In this document: in pieces, positions 7,572 to 16,062 of the stretch
Layout of the letters: each line of letters opens with the position of its first letter
Position numbering within the stretch: position 1 is the first letter of the stretch
Assembly: GCA_944391715.1 (NCBI GenBank)
Contig: CALXUP010000001.1
Location: 1-64,000, forward strand
Direction: 5' to 3'
DNA: 64,000 nucleotides
From: an uncultured Alphaproteobacteria bacterium
GTDB taxonomy: Bacteria > Pseudomonadota > Alphaproteobacteria > RF32 > CAG-239
Position numbers and translations under genes: made by a program
Notes under the pieces: model-generated
What the model was told of the DNA's origin: nothing
Databases searched by the model: none
Seen by the model: the letters and a program-made list of their open reading frames with translations, nothing else

Positions 7572-8960
7572 TTGATTAAGCTTAAGCCTATTATGCTTTC
7601 AGGCAAAGAGGTTTTACCTTTGATTGAGGGCGGAAAGGGAATTAATGCCAGTGACGGACGCAGTTCCGGCGCTTGGGCGCATGAAAACTGCGTAGGTACG
7701 TTTTCCGGCGTCAGCCCCGATTTTTATGACAATATGGGCAATGTCATCATTGAAAAGTTTTTTAAGAAAAAAAGAGCCGAACGTCATGAGGAAATGGTTG
7801 AATATGCCATTAAGGGCGGTGTAGCCCAAGCTCAGGTTGCCCATGAAGTTTCTAACGGGAACGGGCGAATCCATATGAATATGCTTTGGGAACTGGCGGA
7901 TTCAGAAAGAATACTGACCGGCGTTTTGGAAAGAGCCAAAGGTTTGATACACGGCGTTACCTGCGGTGCAGGGCTGCCGTACCGGCTAGGTGAACTGGCT
8001 TCGCGTTTCGGGGTTTATTACTATCCGATTGTTTCTTCCGCACGTGCTTTTCAGGTTTTGTGGAAACGCGCTTATAACCGTTTTGCAGAATATCTCGGCG
8101 GCGTTGTTTATGAAGATCCGTGGCTGGCCGGCGGTCATAACGGTTTGTCAAACGCCGAAGACCCGGACAAACCGGAAAGTCCGTATAACCGTCTGGTAGA
8201 ATTGCGGCGCCTGTTAAACAGTCTCGGCTTGCAGGAAACGCCGATTATTCTGGCCGGCGGTGTTTGGTCTTTAAGTGAATGGAAAGACTATATTGATAAT
8301 CCGGATATCGGCAAGATTGCTTTTCAGTTCGGCACACGTCCGATGATTACCAAAGAAAGCCCGGTTTCCGACGCGTGGAAACGGGTGATGATGCAGGTTA
8401 AAAAAGGCGACGTTATTCTGCAAAAGTTCAGTCCGACCGGATTTTTCTCTTCTGCCATCAAAAACACTTTTTTGGAAAAACTGATTGAGCGCAAAAAAGG
8501 CGAAATTGCTTTTTCGGACGAAGCAACGGAAGAATTCTCTCATCCGCTGAATATGACGGCGAACCGTTTGATTTTTATTCGTCCGGAAGATGCCGAAAAA
8601 GCCATGAACCAAATTAACGCCGGTTTGACGGAGATTAAAGAAACGCCTGACAAAACCGTCGTCTTTATGACACCGGAAGACTGGAAACAGATGAAACTAG
8701 ACAGAGCCAACTGTGTGGGTTGTCTTTCTCAGTGTCAATTTTCAACCTGGTCACAGGCCAAAGGAACAACCGGACGGCTGCCGGATCCGCGTTCTTACTG
8801 CATACACAAGACATTGTATGAGGTCGGGCACGGCGGAAGCGTTAAAGACCATTTGTTGTTTGCCGGACATCAGGTATATCGTTTTGCGACAGATCCTTTG
8901 TATCGGGACGGAATCCCGTCAGTCAAAGAGCTGATAGAAAAAATAAAAAACGGCGAATAA
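7572..8960 (+). CDS. NAD(P)H-dependent flavin oxidoreductase, nitronate monooxygenase family
   Basis: 462 residues, longer than a simple nitronate monooxygenase (about 320-350). The TIM-barrel flavin-binding core is recognisable: AHEVSNGNGRIHMNM, VTCGAGLPYR (about 128), YLGGVVYEDPWLAGGHNGL and PIILAGGVWS, then IAFQFGTRPM. The extension after about residue 330 has CVGCLSQCQFSTW and a later YCIHKT, possibly a metal or Fe-S site. Its substrate cannot be told from sequence. The start is a TTG with AAGGA 8 bases upstream; an ATG seven codons in is an alternative. A terminator hairpin follows directly. Confidence 0.75.
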   Translation: MIKLKPIMLSGKEVLPLIEGGKGINASDGRSSGAWAHENCVGTFSGVSPDFYDNMGNVIIEKFFKKKRAERHEEMVEYAIKGGVAQAQVAHEVSNGNGRIHMNMLWELADSERILTGVLERAKGLIHGVTCGAGLPYRLGELASRFGVYYYPIVSSARAFQVLWKRAYNRFAEYLGGVVYEDPWLAGGHNGLSNAEDPDKPESPYNRLVELRRLLNSLGLQETPIILAGGVWSLSEWKDYIDNPDIGKIAFQFGTRPMITKESPVSDAWKRVMMQVKKGDVILQKFSPTGFFSSAIKNTFLEKLIERKKGEIAFSDEATEEFSHPLNMTANRLIFIRPEDAEKAMNQINAGLTEIKETPDKTVVFMTPEDWKQMKLDRANCVGCLSQCQFSTWSQAKGTTGRLPDPRSYCIHKTLYEVGHGGSVKDHLLFAGHQVYRFATDPLYRDGIPSVKELIEKIKNGE

Positions 8961-8965
8961 ACATT

Positions 8966-8995
8966 AAAAAGGGGAAGAAAACTTCCCCCTTTTTT
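8966..8995. terminator. Bidirectional intrinsic terminator
   Basis: GGGGAAG / CTTCCCC hairpin with a 4-base loop, flanked by A5 and T6, between the converging flavin oxidoreductase and nadE genes. Confidence 0.85.
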
Positions 8996-9785
8996 ATTCC
9001 TCGATTTTCAATTCAATCGGCTTTGGCATTTGCAGCCGTTTGAAATTTTGCCTTTTGTAGCGTTTTATTACCCATTCGGTCATTTTATCATCAAAACCGG
9101 CGGCAATAATATCTTTTTGAGATTTTTGCCCGTCAATGTACATCTTCAAAATTTTATCCAGAATAGCATAAGGCGGCAGCGTGTCTTCGTCTTTCTGATT
9201 TTCTGCCAGTTCAGCACTCGGCGCCCGTTCAATCACTTCTTTCGGCAAAGCATTTGATTTTTTATTCCGCCATTTGGCCAGTTCCACAATCTGGCTCTTA
9301 TACAAATCGCCAATCGGCATTAAGCCGCCGCAGGTATCGCCGTAAAGCGTGCAATATCCCATTGCCGCTTCCGATTTGTTGCCGCAGGACAAAACAAGAT
9401 AATTGTACTGATTGGCATAAGCCATCAGAATCTTTCCGCGTTCCCGAGCCTGCAGATTTTCCATTACCAGAGCATTAGGCGGCGTCCCAAAGGCTTCCGT
9501 TAAAAACTTTTCCTGGTTATCAATAATTTTTTGTATTTTCAGAACCTTATAATCAATAGCATTGTATTTTGCCACTTTTTTGGCAATCAACAGGCTGAGT
9601 TTTGACGTATATTTGCTCGGCATCATCAGGGCATGGACGTGTTCGGGGCCGAGAGCGTCTGAAGCCAGAACGGCTGTCACCGCCGAATCCAATCCGCCGG
9701 AAAGTCCCAAGATGACATCGGTAAAACCGTTTTGCAGACAGTAGTTTTTTAACTCTTTGCAAAGCTGTTCCCAAATTTCTTTCAT
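8994..9785 (-). CDS. nadE: NAD+ synthetase
   Basis: 263 residues from the second ATG (9785), which has GGGAGG six bases upstream; the ATG at 9791 touches that site and is less likely. The PP-loop LGLSGGLDSA (about residues 26-35) is the ATP pyrophosphatase signature, followed by GNKSEAAMGYCTLYGDTCGGLMPIGDLYKSQ, diagnostic of NadE. The glutaminase domain of long NAD synthetases is missing, so this is the ammonia-using form that makes NAD from deamido-NAD. Single gene ending in a shared terminator. Confidence 0.93.
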   Translation of the reverse strand: MKEIWEQLCKELKNYCLQNGFTDVILGLSGGLDSAVTAVLASDALGPEHVHALMMPSKYTSKLSLLIAKKVAKYNAIDYKVLKIQKIIDNQEKFLTEAFGTPPNALVMENLQARERGKILMAYANQYNYLVLSCGNKSEAAMGYCTLYGDTCGGLMPIGDLYKSQIVELAKWRNKKSNALPKEVIERAPSAELAENQKDEDTLPPYAILDKILKMYIDGQKSQKDIIAAGFDDKMTEWVIKRYKRQNFKRLQMPKPIELKIEE

Positions 9786-9940
9786 ATACATCCTCCCTTA
9801 TATTGATTCCTTATATAAAAGTTCTTGCAATTTTTATCAAGAATATAGTTTAAAGATTTATTCCGTGTCTTATATTTAAGTTGACTAAACCGGCATTCCA
9901 GACTTAAAATCAGGATGTTTACAATGTGGGATAAAATATA

Positions 9941-11059
9941 ATGAAAACATTTTTAGCCGTTCTTCTGGGTTCGGGAATCGCCTCTGCTCCGGCTTTGGCG
10001 GAATTTTCTTTTAACACTTACGGCCGGATAACCGGCTTGTACGGCTATACCGACGCCGAAAAACGTTTTGAAGACGTTGATTCCAAACAAAATGCGACCG
10101 GAGATTTTGAGGCCGGATTTGAAGCGCGTTATGACTTTAACGATGATTATGCCCTCAGCCTTAATCTTGACCTGATGGGCGGTATTGACCACGAAATGAA
10201 AAATTATAACCAAGGTGCCTGGGGCGAAGAAGCTTATGCCATTTTAGACAGTCCTTACGGGCGGCTGATGGGCGGCCAGACTTTTAACGTTGCCAAACAG
10301 TTTCATGTCGGTGCTCCCTCTTACGGACCGCTGAAAATCAATGACAGCGACATTGTTGACTTTATTCGCAATCCCAACTGGAAGAGAACTTCCAAAGAAG
10401 CCTATTTTGCCACCTTAAACTCAACGGACATCAATACGGACGGTGTGGCACCGAAAATCAGCTATATTACGCCGGAATTTTATAATACAATGCTCGGCAT
10501 CTCATATATTCCGGACGCCTACAACCGCCGCGGCCTTATCAACAAAGATGCAAAATATGCCAAAAAGGATGGTTATGCCGCCGCCGTTTATAACAGTTTG
10601 GATCTCGGGTTTGCCGATATGACCTCTTCTGCCGGATATGCCGAATTTCACGATAACGACAAAGAAATTTCTTTAGGCCTGAATCTGGTGCGCGGCAACT
10701 GGAATATCGGCGGCAGCTGGCGCAAGACTTATATTGACGGCGAAGATACACCGCTGGCTTTCCGGACAAAGAAGAATCTGCCGGAGTTGTTTGACAATTA
10801 TCGCGAGGGAAGAGCCTGGGATATCGGAATCGGTTATGAATTCGGCCCTTATCGTGCCAGTTTGTCATATTTAAATTCCAAGGCCGAAAATACCCGGAAT
10901 TATGACCAGATTGTCATTTTATCCAACAGTTTTCAGCTGAACAAATACGTTGACCTTTTTGCCATCGGTTCTTATGCAAAATTCCGCGGTGCAGACCGTG
11001 AGCTTGAGAACAACAATCAAGGATATGCTTTTGTTACCGGTGCCAGCCTGAACTTTTAA
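9941..11059 (+). CDS. Outer-membrane porin
   Basis: 372 residues. Signal peptide MKTFLAVLLGSGIASAPALA with cleavage at ALA-EF, then FNTYGRITGLYGY, a porin start, and alternating amphipathic strands through to a C-terminal aromatic residue (ASLNF), the Bam recognition signal. Motifs such as GEEAYAILDSPYGRLMGGQ and the Tyr/Gly/Asp-rich strands fit general Gram-negative porins of 16 strands. Likely allows diffusion of small solutes. The response regulator gene follows after 9 bases in the same direction, probably co-transcribed; TTGACT at 9881 may be part of the promoter, but its -10 partner is weak. Confidence 0.8.
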   Translation: MKTFLAVLLGSGIASAPALAEFSFNTYGRITGLYGYTDAEKRFEDVDSKQNATGDFEAGFEARYDFNDDYALSLNLDLMGGIDHEMKNYNQGAWGEEAYAILDSPYGRLMGGQTFNVAKQFHVGAPSYGPLKINDSDIVDFIRNPNWKRTSKEAYFATLNSTDINTDGVAPKISYITPEFYNTMLGISYIPDAYNRRGLINKDAKYAKKDGYAAAVYNSLDLGFADMTSSAGYAEFHDNDKEISLGLNLVRGNWNIGGSWRKTYIDGEDTPLAFRTKKNLPELFDNYREGRAWDIGIGYEFGPYRASLSYLNSKAENTRNYDQIVILSNSFQLNKYVDLFAIGSYAKFRGADRELENNNQGYAFVTGASLNF

Positions 11060-11068
11060 GGAGAAAAA

Positions 11069-11695
11069 ATGCCTAATATTCTGCTGCTTTCCGAAAATGA
11101 GAAATTCATTGAAGATTTGAGTACCCAGATTGCTTATTACATTCCGGATTTTAATGTGCTGACGGAAGAAGAAAACAATGCTTTTTTGGATATGATTATT
11201 GTTGATGAAGACGTTGAAAAGCTGAAAGAAATTCATAAACGCCGCCTGCAGGTGCCGATAATTTTGCTGCTTTCTGCCGGAAAAGACGCCGGAGATGCCG
11301 AGGCCAGCAATATCGTTTATAAACCTATCGCCTTGAATAAATTTCTTAATCTTTTGCAGGCCGGCATTAACATTTATGAAAACAGCAGTGAGGGCTATCT
11401 GAACTTTAACCAATATGAGCTTCGCCCTTCCAAAAAGGAGATTTTGAACCAGCGCAATAATGAAATCATCAAGCTGACCGAAAAAGAAGTGGCGATTATC
11501 AAATATCTTTATAAAGCCAAAGATAAAATCGTTTCAAAAAACGAGCTGCTGCAAGAGGTTTGGGGCTATAGTCCCGAGGTAACGACCCATACGATAGAAA
11601 CGCATATTTATCGTTTGCGGCAAAAGGTTGAACACGAAGATGTTTCCGCACAGATTATTCTGACGTCCGACGGCGGTTATCAACTGAAAATATGA
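11069..11695 (+). CDS. OmpR-type orphan response regulator with atypical receiver
   Basis: 208 residues. The C-terminal winged helix (about 110-208; LTEKEVAIIKYLYKAKDKIVSKNELLQEVWG... and a final GGYQL) is a clear Trans_reg_C DNA-binding domain. The N-terminal receiver is short and degenerate: the usual Asp-Asp metal pocket is replaced by SEN near residue 9, although IIVDED supplies an Asp in the phospho-acceptor position and a Lys (VYKP) occupies the end. Phosphorylation is therefore doubtful. AAGGAG precedes the ATG. No histidine kinase gene is nearby; the porin gene directly upstream is an obvious candidate target. Confidence 0.8.
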   Translation: MPNILLLSENEKFIEDLSTQIAYYIPDFNVLTEEENNAFLDMIIVDEDVEKLKEIHKRRLQVPIILLLSAGKDAGDAEASNIVYKPIALNKFLNLLQAGINIYENSSEGYLNFNQYELRPSKKEILNQRNNEIIKLTEKEVAIIKYLYKAKDKIVSKNELLQEVWGYSPEVTTHTIETHIYRLRQKVEHEDVSAQIILTSDGGYQLKI

Positions 11696-11697
11696 AA

Positions 11698-11726
11698 AAA
11701 AAAGCCTGAATGTTTCAGGCTTTTTT
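11698..11726. terminator. Bidirectional intrinsic terminator
   Basis: GCCTGAA / TTCAGGC hairpin with 3-base loop and A/T runs on both sides, just after the response regulator stop and overlapping the last codons of xthA. Confidence 0.85.
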
Positions 11727-12524
11727 CATTTCCAGGATTACCGGCACATGATCGGACGGACGTTCCCAGCTGCGGGCATCTTTGAGAATATGTGCCGAAA
11801 TTATGCGGTCTTTCAAGTTCGGACTGACCCAGATATGGTCAAGCCGGCGGCCTTTGTTGTTTGTTTGCCAATTCGGGTTGCGATAGCTCCACCAGGAATA
11901 TATTTTTTCCGGTTCCGGATAGATTTCACGCAGGACGTCTATAAAATCAAGCGAGTTTAACAATCGGTTCAGCCGTGCCACTTCCACCGGCGTATGAGAA
12001 ACGATTTTGAGCATTTGTTTATGGCTCCAGACGTCATTTTCGCGCGGAGCGACGTTAAAATCGCCGCATAATATCATTTTGCGCTGCGAAAACTCTGTTT
12101 TATGGCGCTCATACCATTCGGAGATGTCATCCATAAATGCAAGCTTGTGAGCAAAGGACAAGTTAATAACCGGATCGGGAATATCGCCGCCGGCCGGAAT
12201 ATAAATATCGTTGATTTCGATATCATCAAAAATCGTTGCTTTAATATGGCGGGCATCGTTTTTGCCGACCCAGTTTAATTTTTCAACGTTATTCAGCGCC
12301 GTTTTGGAAAGAATCGCCACGCCGTTGTAGCCGGCCATCCCATAAAGGGCAATATGCGGATAGCCCATTTCTCTCACGGCATCGAAGGGGAAATCTTCTT
12401 CCTTGGCTTTGACTTCCTGCAGGCAGATAACGTCCGGCTGTTCGCGTTCAATCATTTTTTTTAGCAATTCCAGCCGGATGCGAATGGAATTGACATTCCA
12501 GGTTGCCAGTTTGAAAGAGTCCAT
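11715..12524 (-). CDS. xthA: Exodeoxyribonuclease III
   Basis: 269 residues, the family's usual size. Residues of the endonuclease/exonuclease/phosphatase fold are all visible: ATWNVNSIRIRL near the start, LQEVKA (metal-binding Glu), GDFNVAP near 150, RRLDHIWVS and the final SDHVPVI (catalytic His). It removes 3'-blocking groups and cleaves abasic sites in base excision repair. The gene starts 9 bases after lolA ends, and the two form a minus-strand pair. Confidence 0.92.
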   Translation of the reverse strand: MDSFKLATWNVNSIRIRLELLKKMIEREQPDVICLQEVKAKEEDFPFDAVREMGYPHIALYGMAGYNGVAILSKTALNNVEKLNWVGKNDARHIKATIFDDIEINDIYIPAGGDIPDPVINLSFAHKLAFMDDISEWYERHKTEFSQRKMILCGDFNVAPRENDVWSHKQMLKIVSHTPVEVARLNRLLNSLDFIDVLREIYPEPEKIYSWWSYRNPNWQTNNKGRRLDHIWVSPNLKDRIISAHILKDARSWERPSDHVPVILEMKKA

Positions 12525-12533
12525 CTTGTATCC

Positions 12534-13154
12534 TTACCGCCGGTTTTTATAATTCAGCGGGTTTGATTTTTGTTTTTTGAATTTGAACAAAGAATCGTCC
12601 AAGCTAATGTCTTTTTGCGTATCATAAAGAGAAACGGCAACTTCTACGCTTTGGGGATCAACAATCTTCCATTGTTTCAGTTCAAACGGATCGGTCGAAA
12701 AAATCAGCGTAATCGGCCCGATGTCGCCTTTTTCTTTATAATCAAGCGTTACGGATGTCTGACCGGGATCTTTGTAAAAATCTGTAATTTTGAGCTTTTT
12801 ACCGTCAATTTTAATGTCATTAGCCAAAATCAGACTGGCCGGAATATCATCATAATCAATATGGGTAACCTGATCCAGATCTTTGTCGTTGTAAATAATG
12901 TAATCTCCGTCGCCAACAATCAGAACCGACGTCGGATCGGCATATTCCATGCGGATTTTATTGGGTTTGGCTATGTACAATTTTCCTTCTGCCGTTCCGC
13001 CGTTGCTGGCAATTTGCACAAAATCAGCTTCCAGGGTTTTGATATTGTTCAGATAATCTTCAATTTGCTTTACATCGGCGGCGGTTTGCGCCTTTGCCTG
13101 GAAAGCAAAACCCGCCAGAGCAACAAAAACGGCAAAAATCGCAAAATTTTTCAT
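12534..13154 (-). CDS. lolA: Outer-membrane lipoprotein carrier LolA
   Basis: 206 residues. Signal peptide with cleavage after KAQA (about residue 23), then a single LolA/B half-barrel: NIKTLEADFVQIASNGGTAEGKLYIAKPNKIRMEYADP is typical of alphaproteobacterial LolA, and SVLIVGDGDYIIYND follows. It ferries lipoproteins from LolCDE to the outer membrane through the periplasm. Located upstream of xthA on the same strand; the lolA-xthA pairing is common in alphaproteobacteria. Confidence 0.88.
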   Translation of the reverse strand: MKNFAIFAVFVALAGFAFQAKAQTAADVKQIEDYLNNIKTLEADFVQIASNGGTAEGKLYIAKPNKIRMEYADPTSVLIVGDGDYIIYNDKDLDQVTHIDYDDIPASLILANDIKIDGKKLKITDFYKDPGQTSVTLDYKEKGDIGPITLIFSTDPFELKQWKIVDPQSVEVAVSLYDTQKDISLDDSLFKFKKQKSNPLNYKNRR

Positions 13155-13220
13155 ATTACGTTCCCTTTATCTTAAAATTGACCTTTATCAATATAATCAA
13201 ATAATCTCAATAGTACAATA

Positions 13221-13255
13221 AAAAATCCCCTTACACATAAAAACAGGCAAGGGGA
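13221..13255 (-). terminator. Probable intrinsic terminator of the 46-residue gene
   Basis: TCCCCTT / AAGGGGA stem with a 16-base loop followed on the minus strand by a T-run, 60 bases after the stop of the small gene. The loop is long, so strength is uncertain. Confidence 0.5.
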
Positions 13256-13314
13256 CATAAAAAAATAAGTCAGTTCGTATCTAAGTTGCGTAGCGTCTTA
13301 TAACAGCGGATAAA

Positions 13315-13455
13315 TTAATTTTCGTAATCAGAGCAACCACAGCCCGAAGAAGATTTTGCGGTCTTGGTATTTTCTTTGCTGCTCTTTTCAGAAGAGGCTG
13401 ATTTGGTTGATTCTTCCTTTTCGTTCATCTTCATTTTGTTTTTTTCGTTAAACAT
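13315..13455 (-). CDS. 46-residue hydrophilic protein with CGC tail
   Basis: The start is the ATG at 13455, with AAGGAG seven bases upstream; the frame can be extended but has no such site further up. The product is almost entirely Lys, Glu, Ser and Asn and ends GCGCSDYEN, so the only notable chemistry is two cysteines near the C-terminus, possibly for metal or thiol binding. No family recognised. It is flanked by its own terminator and transcribed separately from lolA. Confidence 0.5.
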   Translation of the reverse strand: MFNEKNKMKMNEKEESTKSASSEKSSKENTKTAKSSSGCGCSDYEN

Positions 13456-13556
13456 CTTAAATCTCCTTAATTTGTTAAAATCCTGCCGCCATATTATTAA
13501 CGGGCAGCACAAGAGATTTAATCGTATTATGCGGTTTTTCCATGCTGATAATTTGA

Positions 13557-14336
13557 TTATCGACTTATTGATATGTCTTTTTCCGCGGCGTTTCGGCTCC
13601 GGTTTTGCACTTTTTGCGGCAGAATGCGGGAATCCGGAAGTTTTCCGCGTTTGGCAAGGATTTTAAGGGCCAGCGCCTTTTGGCTTTTGGGCTTGTTTGT
13701 TTTTTTATCCGCCGAATCTTTTTGTTTTTCTGCCATGGTTTCTTCTTTGAGTTTTGCCGGACGACGTTTTTCAGGCACAAAAGTTTCCAGAAGTTTTTTC
13801 CGGAGCGGGTCTTTCATTTCCGCAACAACGGTATTTATGTCTTTGCCCTGCTCCAAAATATAATATTCAAACAAACGCCGGTTGGAAAGGATATGATTTA
13901 TAAGGTATTTTTCCAGAAATTCATTATCAAAAACAAATTTTCTGATAACATTGTCTTTAGCGGCCGGTTGGAATTTGGAAATATCTTTTGGGGAATCGGT
14001 CTGCGGCACCTTGTTTTTTTGAAACTCCTGCTCGGCTTCCGCTTGGGCATAGGCAGCAAACAGACTTTGCGGTTTTGTCTCTGTCCTGCTGATTTCTGCC
14101 GTTTGTCCGACCGGCAAAGGATTTTGCTCAGCCGGACGGCTCATATTTCCATAGCTTTCTTTTGTTTCCTGCGAGACTTTTAGCGCGGCGGCCTCAATAG
14201 CCTGGCGGTTATCTTCCGGCAGAGGGGCATCGGCCTGTTTTTCCGCAATACGGGATGTTTGAGGCAAACCGGACGAAACCGTCGCCGGTATTCCCATTCG
14301 CAAATTTCTGATTATTTTAGCGTCTTTTTTTCTCAT
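13557..14336 (-). CDS. Hypothetical, largely disordered cytoplasmic protein
   Basis: 259 residues, not recognised. No signal peptide or membrane segment. Residues 1-135 are rich in Ala, Pro, Glu and Gln and look disordered. A short ordered core (about 138-185; FDNEFLEKYLINHILSNRR... then PLRKKLLETF) is probably helical, and the C-terminal 70 residues are strongly basic (KKTNKPKSQK), as in nucleic-acid-binding tails. ATG at 14336 is taken as the start. Isolated between two minus-strand genes. Confidence 0.5.
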   Translation of the reverse strand: MRKKDAKIIRNLRMGIPATVSSGLPQTSRIAEKQADAPLPEDNRQAIEAAALKVSQETKESYGNMSRPAEQNPLPVGQTAEISRTETKPQSLFAAYAQAEAEQEFQKNKVPQTDSPKDISKFQPAAKDNVIRKFVFDNEFLEKYLINHILSNRRLFEYYILEQGKDINTVVAEMKDPLRKKLLETFVPEKRRPAKLKEETMAEKQKDSADKKTNKPKSQKALALKILAKRGKLPDSRILPQKVQNRSRNAAEKDISISR

Positions 14337-14427
14337 AACAAAAGTTTCCGCCGGTTTTAACCATAGTTTTATTATATCATTGTTTTGTGCCTATTACCAG
14401 CGCTTTTGCAATGGTAGAATTAATTTA

Positions 14428-15348
14428 TCAGGCATTGCGGCTTTTGAAAATGCCGTCCTCAAATCCCTGAATGGCCTTATCGCTTTCCGCCATTTCCAAA
14501 CGTTTTTCGGCAATGGCGGCATAGGCCTTTTCCCGCTCGATGCCAATGTATTGCCGGCCAAGCTTTTTGGCCGTTACGGAAGTTGTGCCGGAGCCGAGAA
14601 AGGGATCAAAAACAACATCGCCGGGATTGCTGGAGGCCAGAATCAGCTTGGCTATCAGTTTTTCCGGCTTTTGGGTCGGATGCGGCGTATTTTCCGGCAT
14701 TGACCAAAAGGGAATCGAAATATCGGTCCAGATGTTTGACGGGTGGGTTAAACGGTATTTTTTGGCGCCGTTATCAACCCAGTCTTTCGGCTGTCCATCT
14801 TTGTCCCGGTAGGGAGCTATCACTTCTTTTTGGATTTTTACGACGTCAATGTTGAAGCAATAATTTTTGGAAACGGTAAAAAACCAAATGTCTTCCAGGC
14901 AGTTTTTCCAGTTGTTTTGCGCACCGCGGCCTTTTTCCCGCTCCCAGGAAATGCGGTTTTGCAAAATAAAATACTTGCCGGCAATTTCCGGAACGGCTAT
15001 TGAGGTTTTCCAATCGGAACAAATATAAACCGTAGCGTTATCCTTTAACAGGCGGACGGTCTTTTTGAGCCACTTGTCCAACCATTTTTTATAGGTCTTG
15101 AAGTCTGTTTCCTTAAAGGTGGTTGAGGCAAAATTTTTGGTCAGATTATACGGTGGGTCGACAATCATCAAATCTACGCATTTGTCCGGAAGGTAATCCA
15201 TCGCCTTTAACGAATCCTGGCAGATTGTTTTGTTTAAAACATCGGTCAGTGCTGCCGCCTTATTTAACCTGACGGTTTTGGCAGCATAGGCTTTTTCTTC
15301 CTTTGCAGAAAGTTCTATTGTTTTATTACGCGGCGCCTTGTCTTTCAT
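14428..15348 (-). CDS. Orphan beta-class DNA methyltransferase
   Basis: 306 residues from the ATG at 15348, just downstream of the HPr stop; the frame is open further upstream, but only with a TTG inside ptsH. The catalytic motif DPPYNL (about residue 65) precedes the AdoMet-binding DPFLGSGTT (about 245), the order of beta-class N6-adenine/N4-cytosine enzymes, the class of CcrM and HinfI methylases. PFWSMPENTPHPTQKPEKL lies between them. No restriction gene is adjacent, so it is either solitary or epigenetic; the C-terminal domain typical of CcrM is not obvious. Position at the end of the PTS operon is unusual. Confidence 0.8.
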   Translation of the reverse strand: MKDKAPRNKTIELSAKEEKAYAAKTVRLNKAAALTDVLNKTICQDSLKAMDYLPDKCVDLMIVDPPYNLTKNFASTTFKETDFKTYKKWLDKWLKKTVRLLKDNATVYICSDWKTSIAVPEIAGKYFILQNRISWEREKGRGAQNNWKNCLEDIWFFTVSKNYCFNIDVVKIQKEVIAPYRDKDGQPKDWVDNGAKKYRLTHPSNIWTDISIPFWSMPENTPHPTQKPEKLIAKLILASSNPGDVVFDPFLGSGTTSVTAKKLGRQYIGIEREKAYAAIAEKRLEMAESDKAIQGFEDGIFKSRNA

Positions 15349-15352
15349 CCGG

Positions 15353-15634
15353 CTAGTCTTCGCCAAACTTATTGTCAACCAGCTCTTTTAAGGCATCCAG
15401 GGCTTGTTGTGCCTGGTTACCGGACGTTTTGACCAAAATGGTCGTTCCTTTGGCGGCAGCCAGCATCATCAACCCCATAATTGAACAACCGCTAACGCAT
15501 TGTCCAATCCGTTCAACCTCTACTTCCGCATCAAAATTTTCTACGGTTTTTACAAAAGCAGCAGCAGCTCTGGCATGCAGACCTTTACGGTTTTTAATTT
15601 CCAGCTCGGCGGAAAGCGTTTGATTCTCACTCAT
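15353..15634 (-). CDS. ptsH: HPr phosphocarrier protein
   Basis: 93 residues. His20 in RKGLHARAA is the phosphohistidine site. The regulatory serine that HPr kinase targets (Ser46 in other HPr) is kept as Ser51 in VSGCSIMGLMML. It accepts phosphate from EI and passes it to EIIA. It follows the EIIA gene by 2 bases and precedes the methyltransferase gene by 4. A matching HPr kinase gene is encoded at 45433-45855. Confidence 0.95.
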   Translation of the reverse strand: MSENQTLSAELEIKNRKGLHARAAAAFVKTVENFDAEVEVERIGQCVSGCSIMGLMMLAAAKGTTILVKTSGNQAQQALDALKELVDNKFGED

Positions 15635-15636
15635 CC

Positions 15637-16062
15637 TTACATCCCCAAAATCTGCGAAGCAACGTTAATGTATTTCTTTCCGGCTTCTTGGGCACCGGCA
15701 ACGGTTTCTTTGAGATTTTTTTCCTTACGCAGGGATGCAATCTTAATCAACATCGGCAGGTTAACACCGGCGATAATCTCAACATTCGCACGATCCATAA
15801 TGGAGATTGCCAGGTTTGACGGCGTGCCGCCAAACATATCGGTCAAGACAACAACGCCTTGTCCGCTGTCGGTTTCTTCCACCTTTTTCAGAATCTCGGA
15901 ACGACGCATTTCCATATCGTCTTCCGGGCCAATACAAACGGCTTCGATTTTATCCTGTTTGCCGACAACATGCTGCATTGCCGAAATAAATTCCCGCGCC
16001 AGATTGCCGTGCGTTACCAGCACCAGCCCGATGATATTATTGCTGTTAGAATTGTTTGTCAT
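15637..16062 (-). CDS. PTS mannose-family EIIA component
   Basis: 141 residues. His18 in LVTHGNLAREF is the expected phospho-acceptor of EIIA-Man, and LTDMFGGTPSN (about 80-90) is the family's second hallmark. There are no IIB, IIC or IID genes in the window, so as in other alphaproteobacteria it is likely regulatory rather than part of a transporter. Its start overlaps the stop of the upstream gene by one base, which makes a tight EIIA-HPr operon. Confidence 0.92.
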   Translation of the reverse strand: MTNNSNSNNIIGLVLVTHGNLAREFISAMQHVVGKQDKIEAVCIGPEDDMEMRRSEILKKVEETDSGQGVVVLTDMFGGTPSNLAISIMDRANVEIIAGVNLPMLIKIASLRKEKNLKETVAGAQEAGKKYINVASQILGM

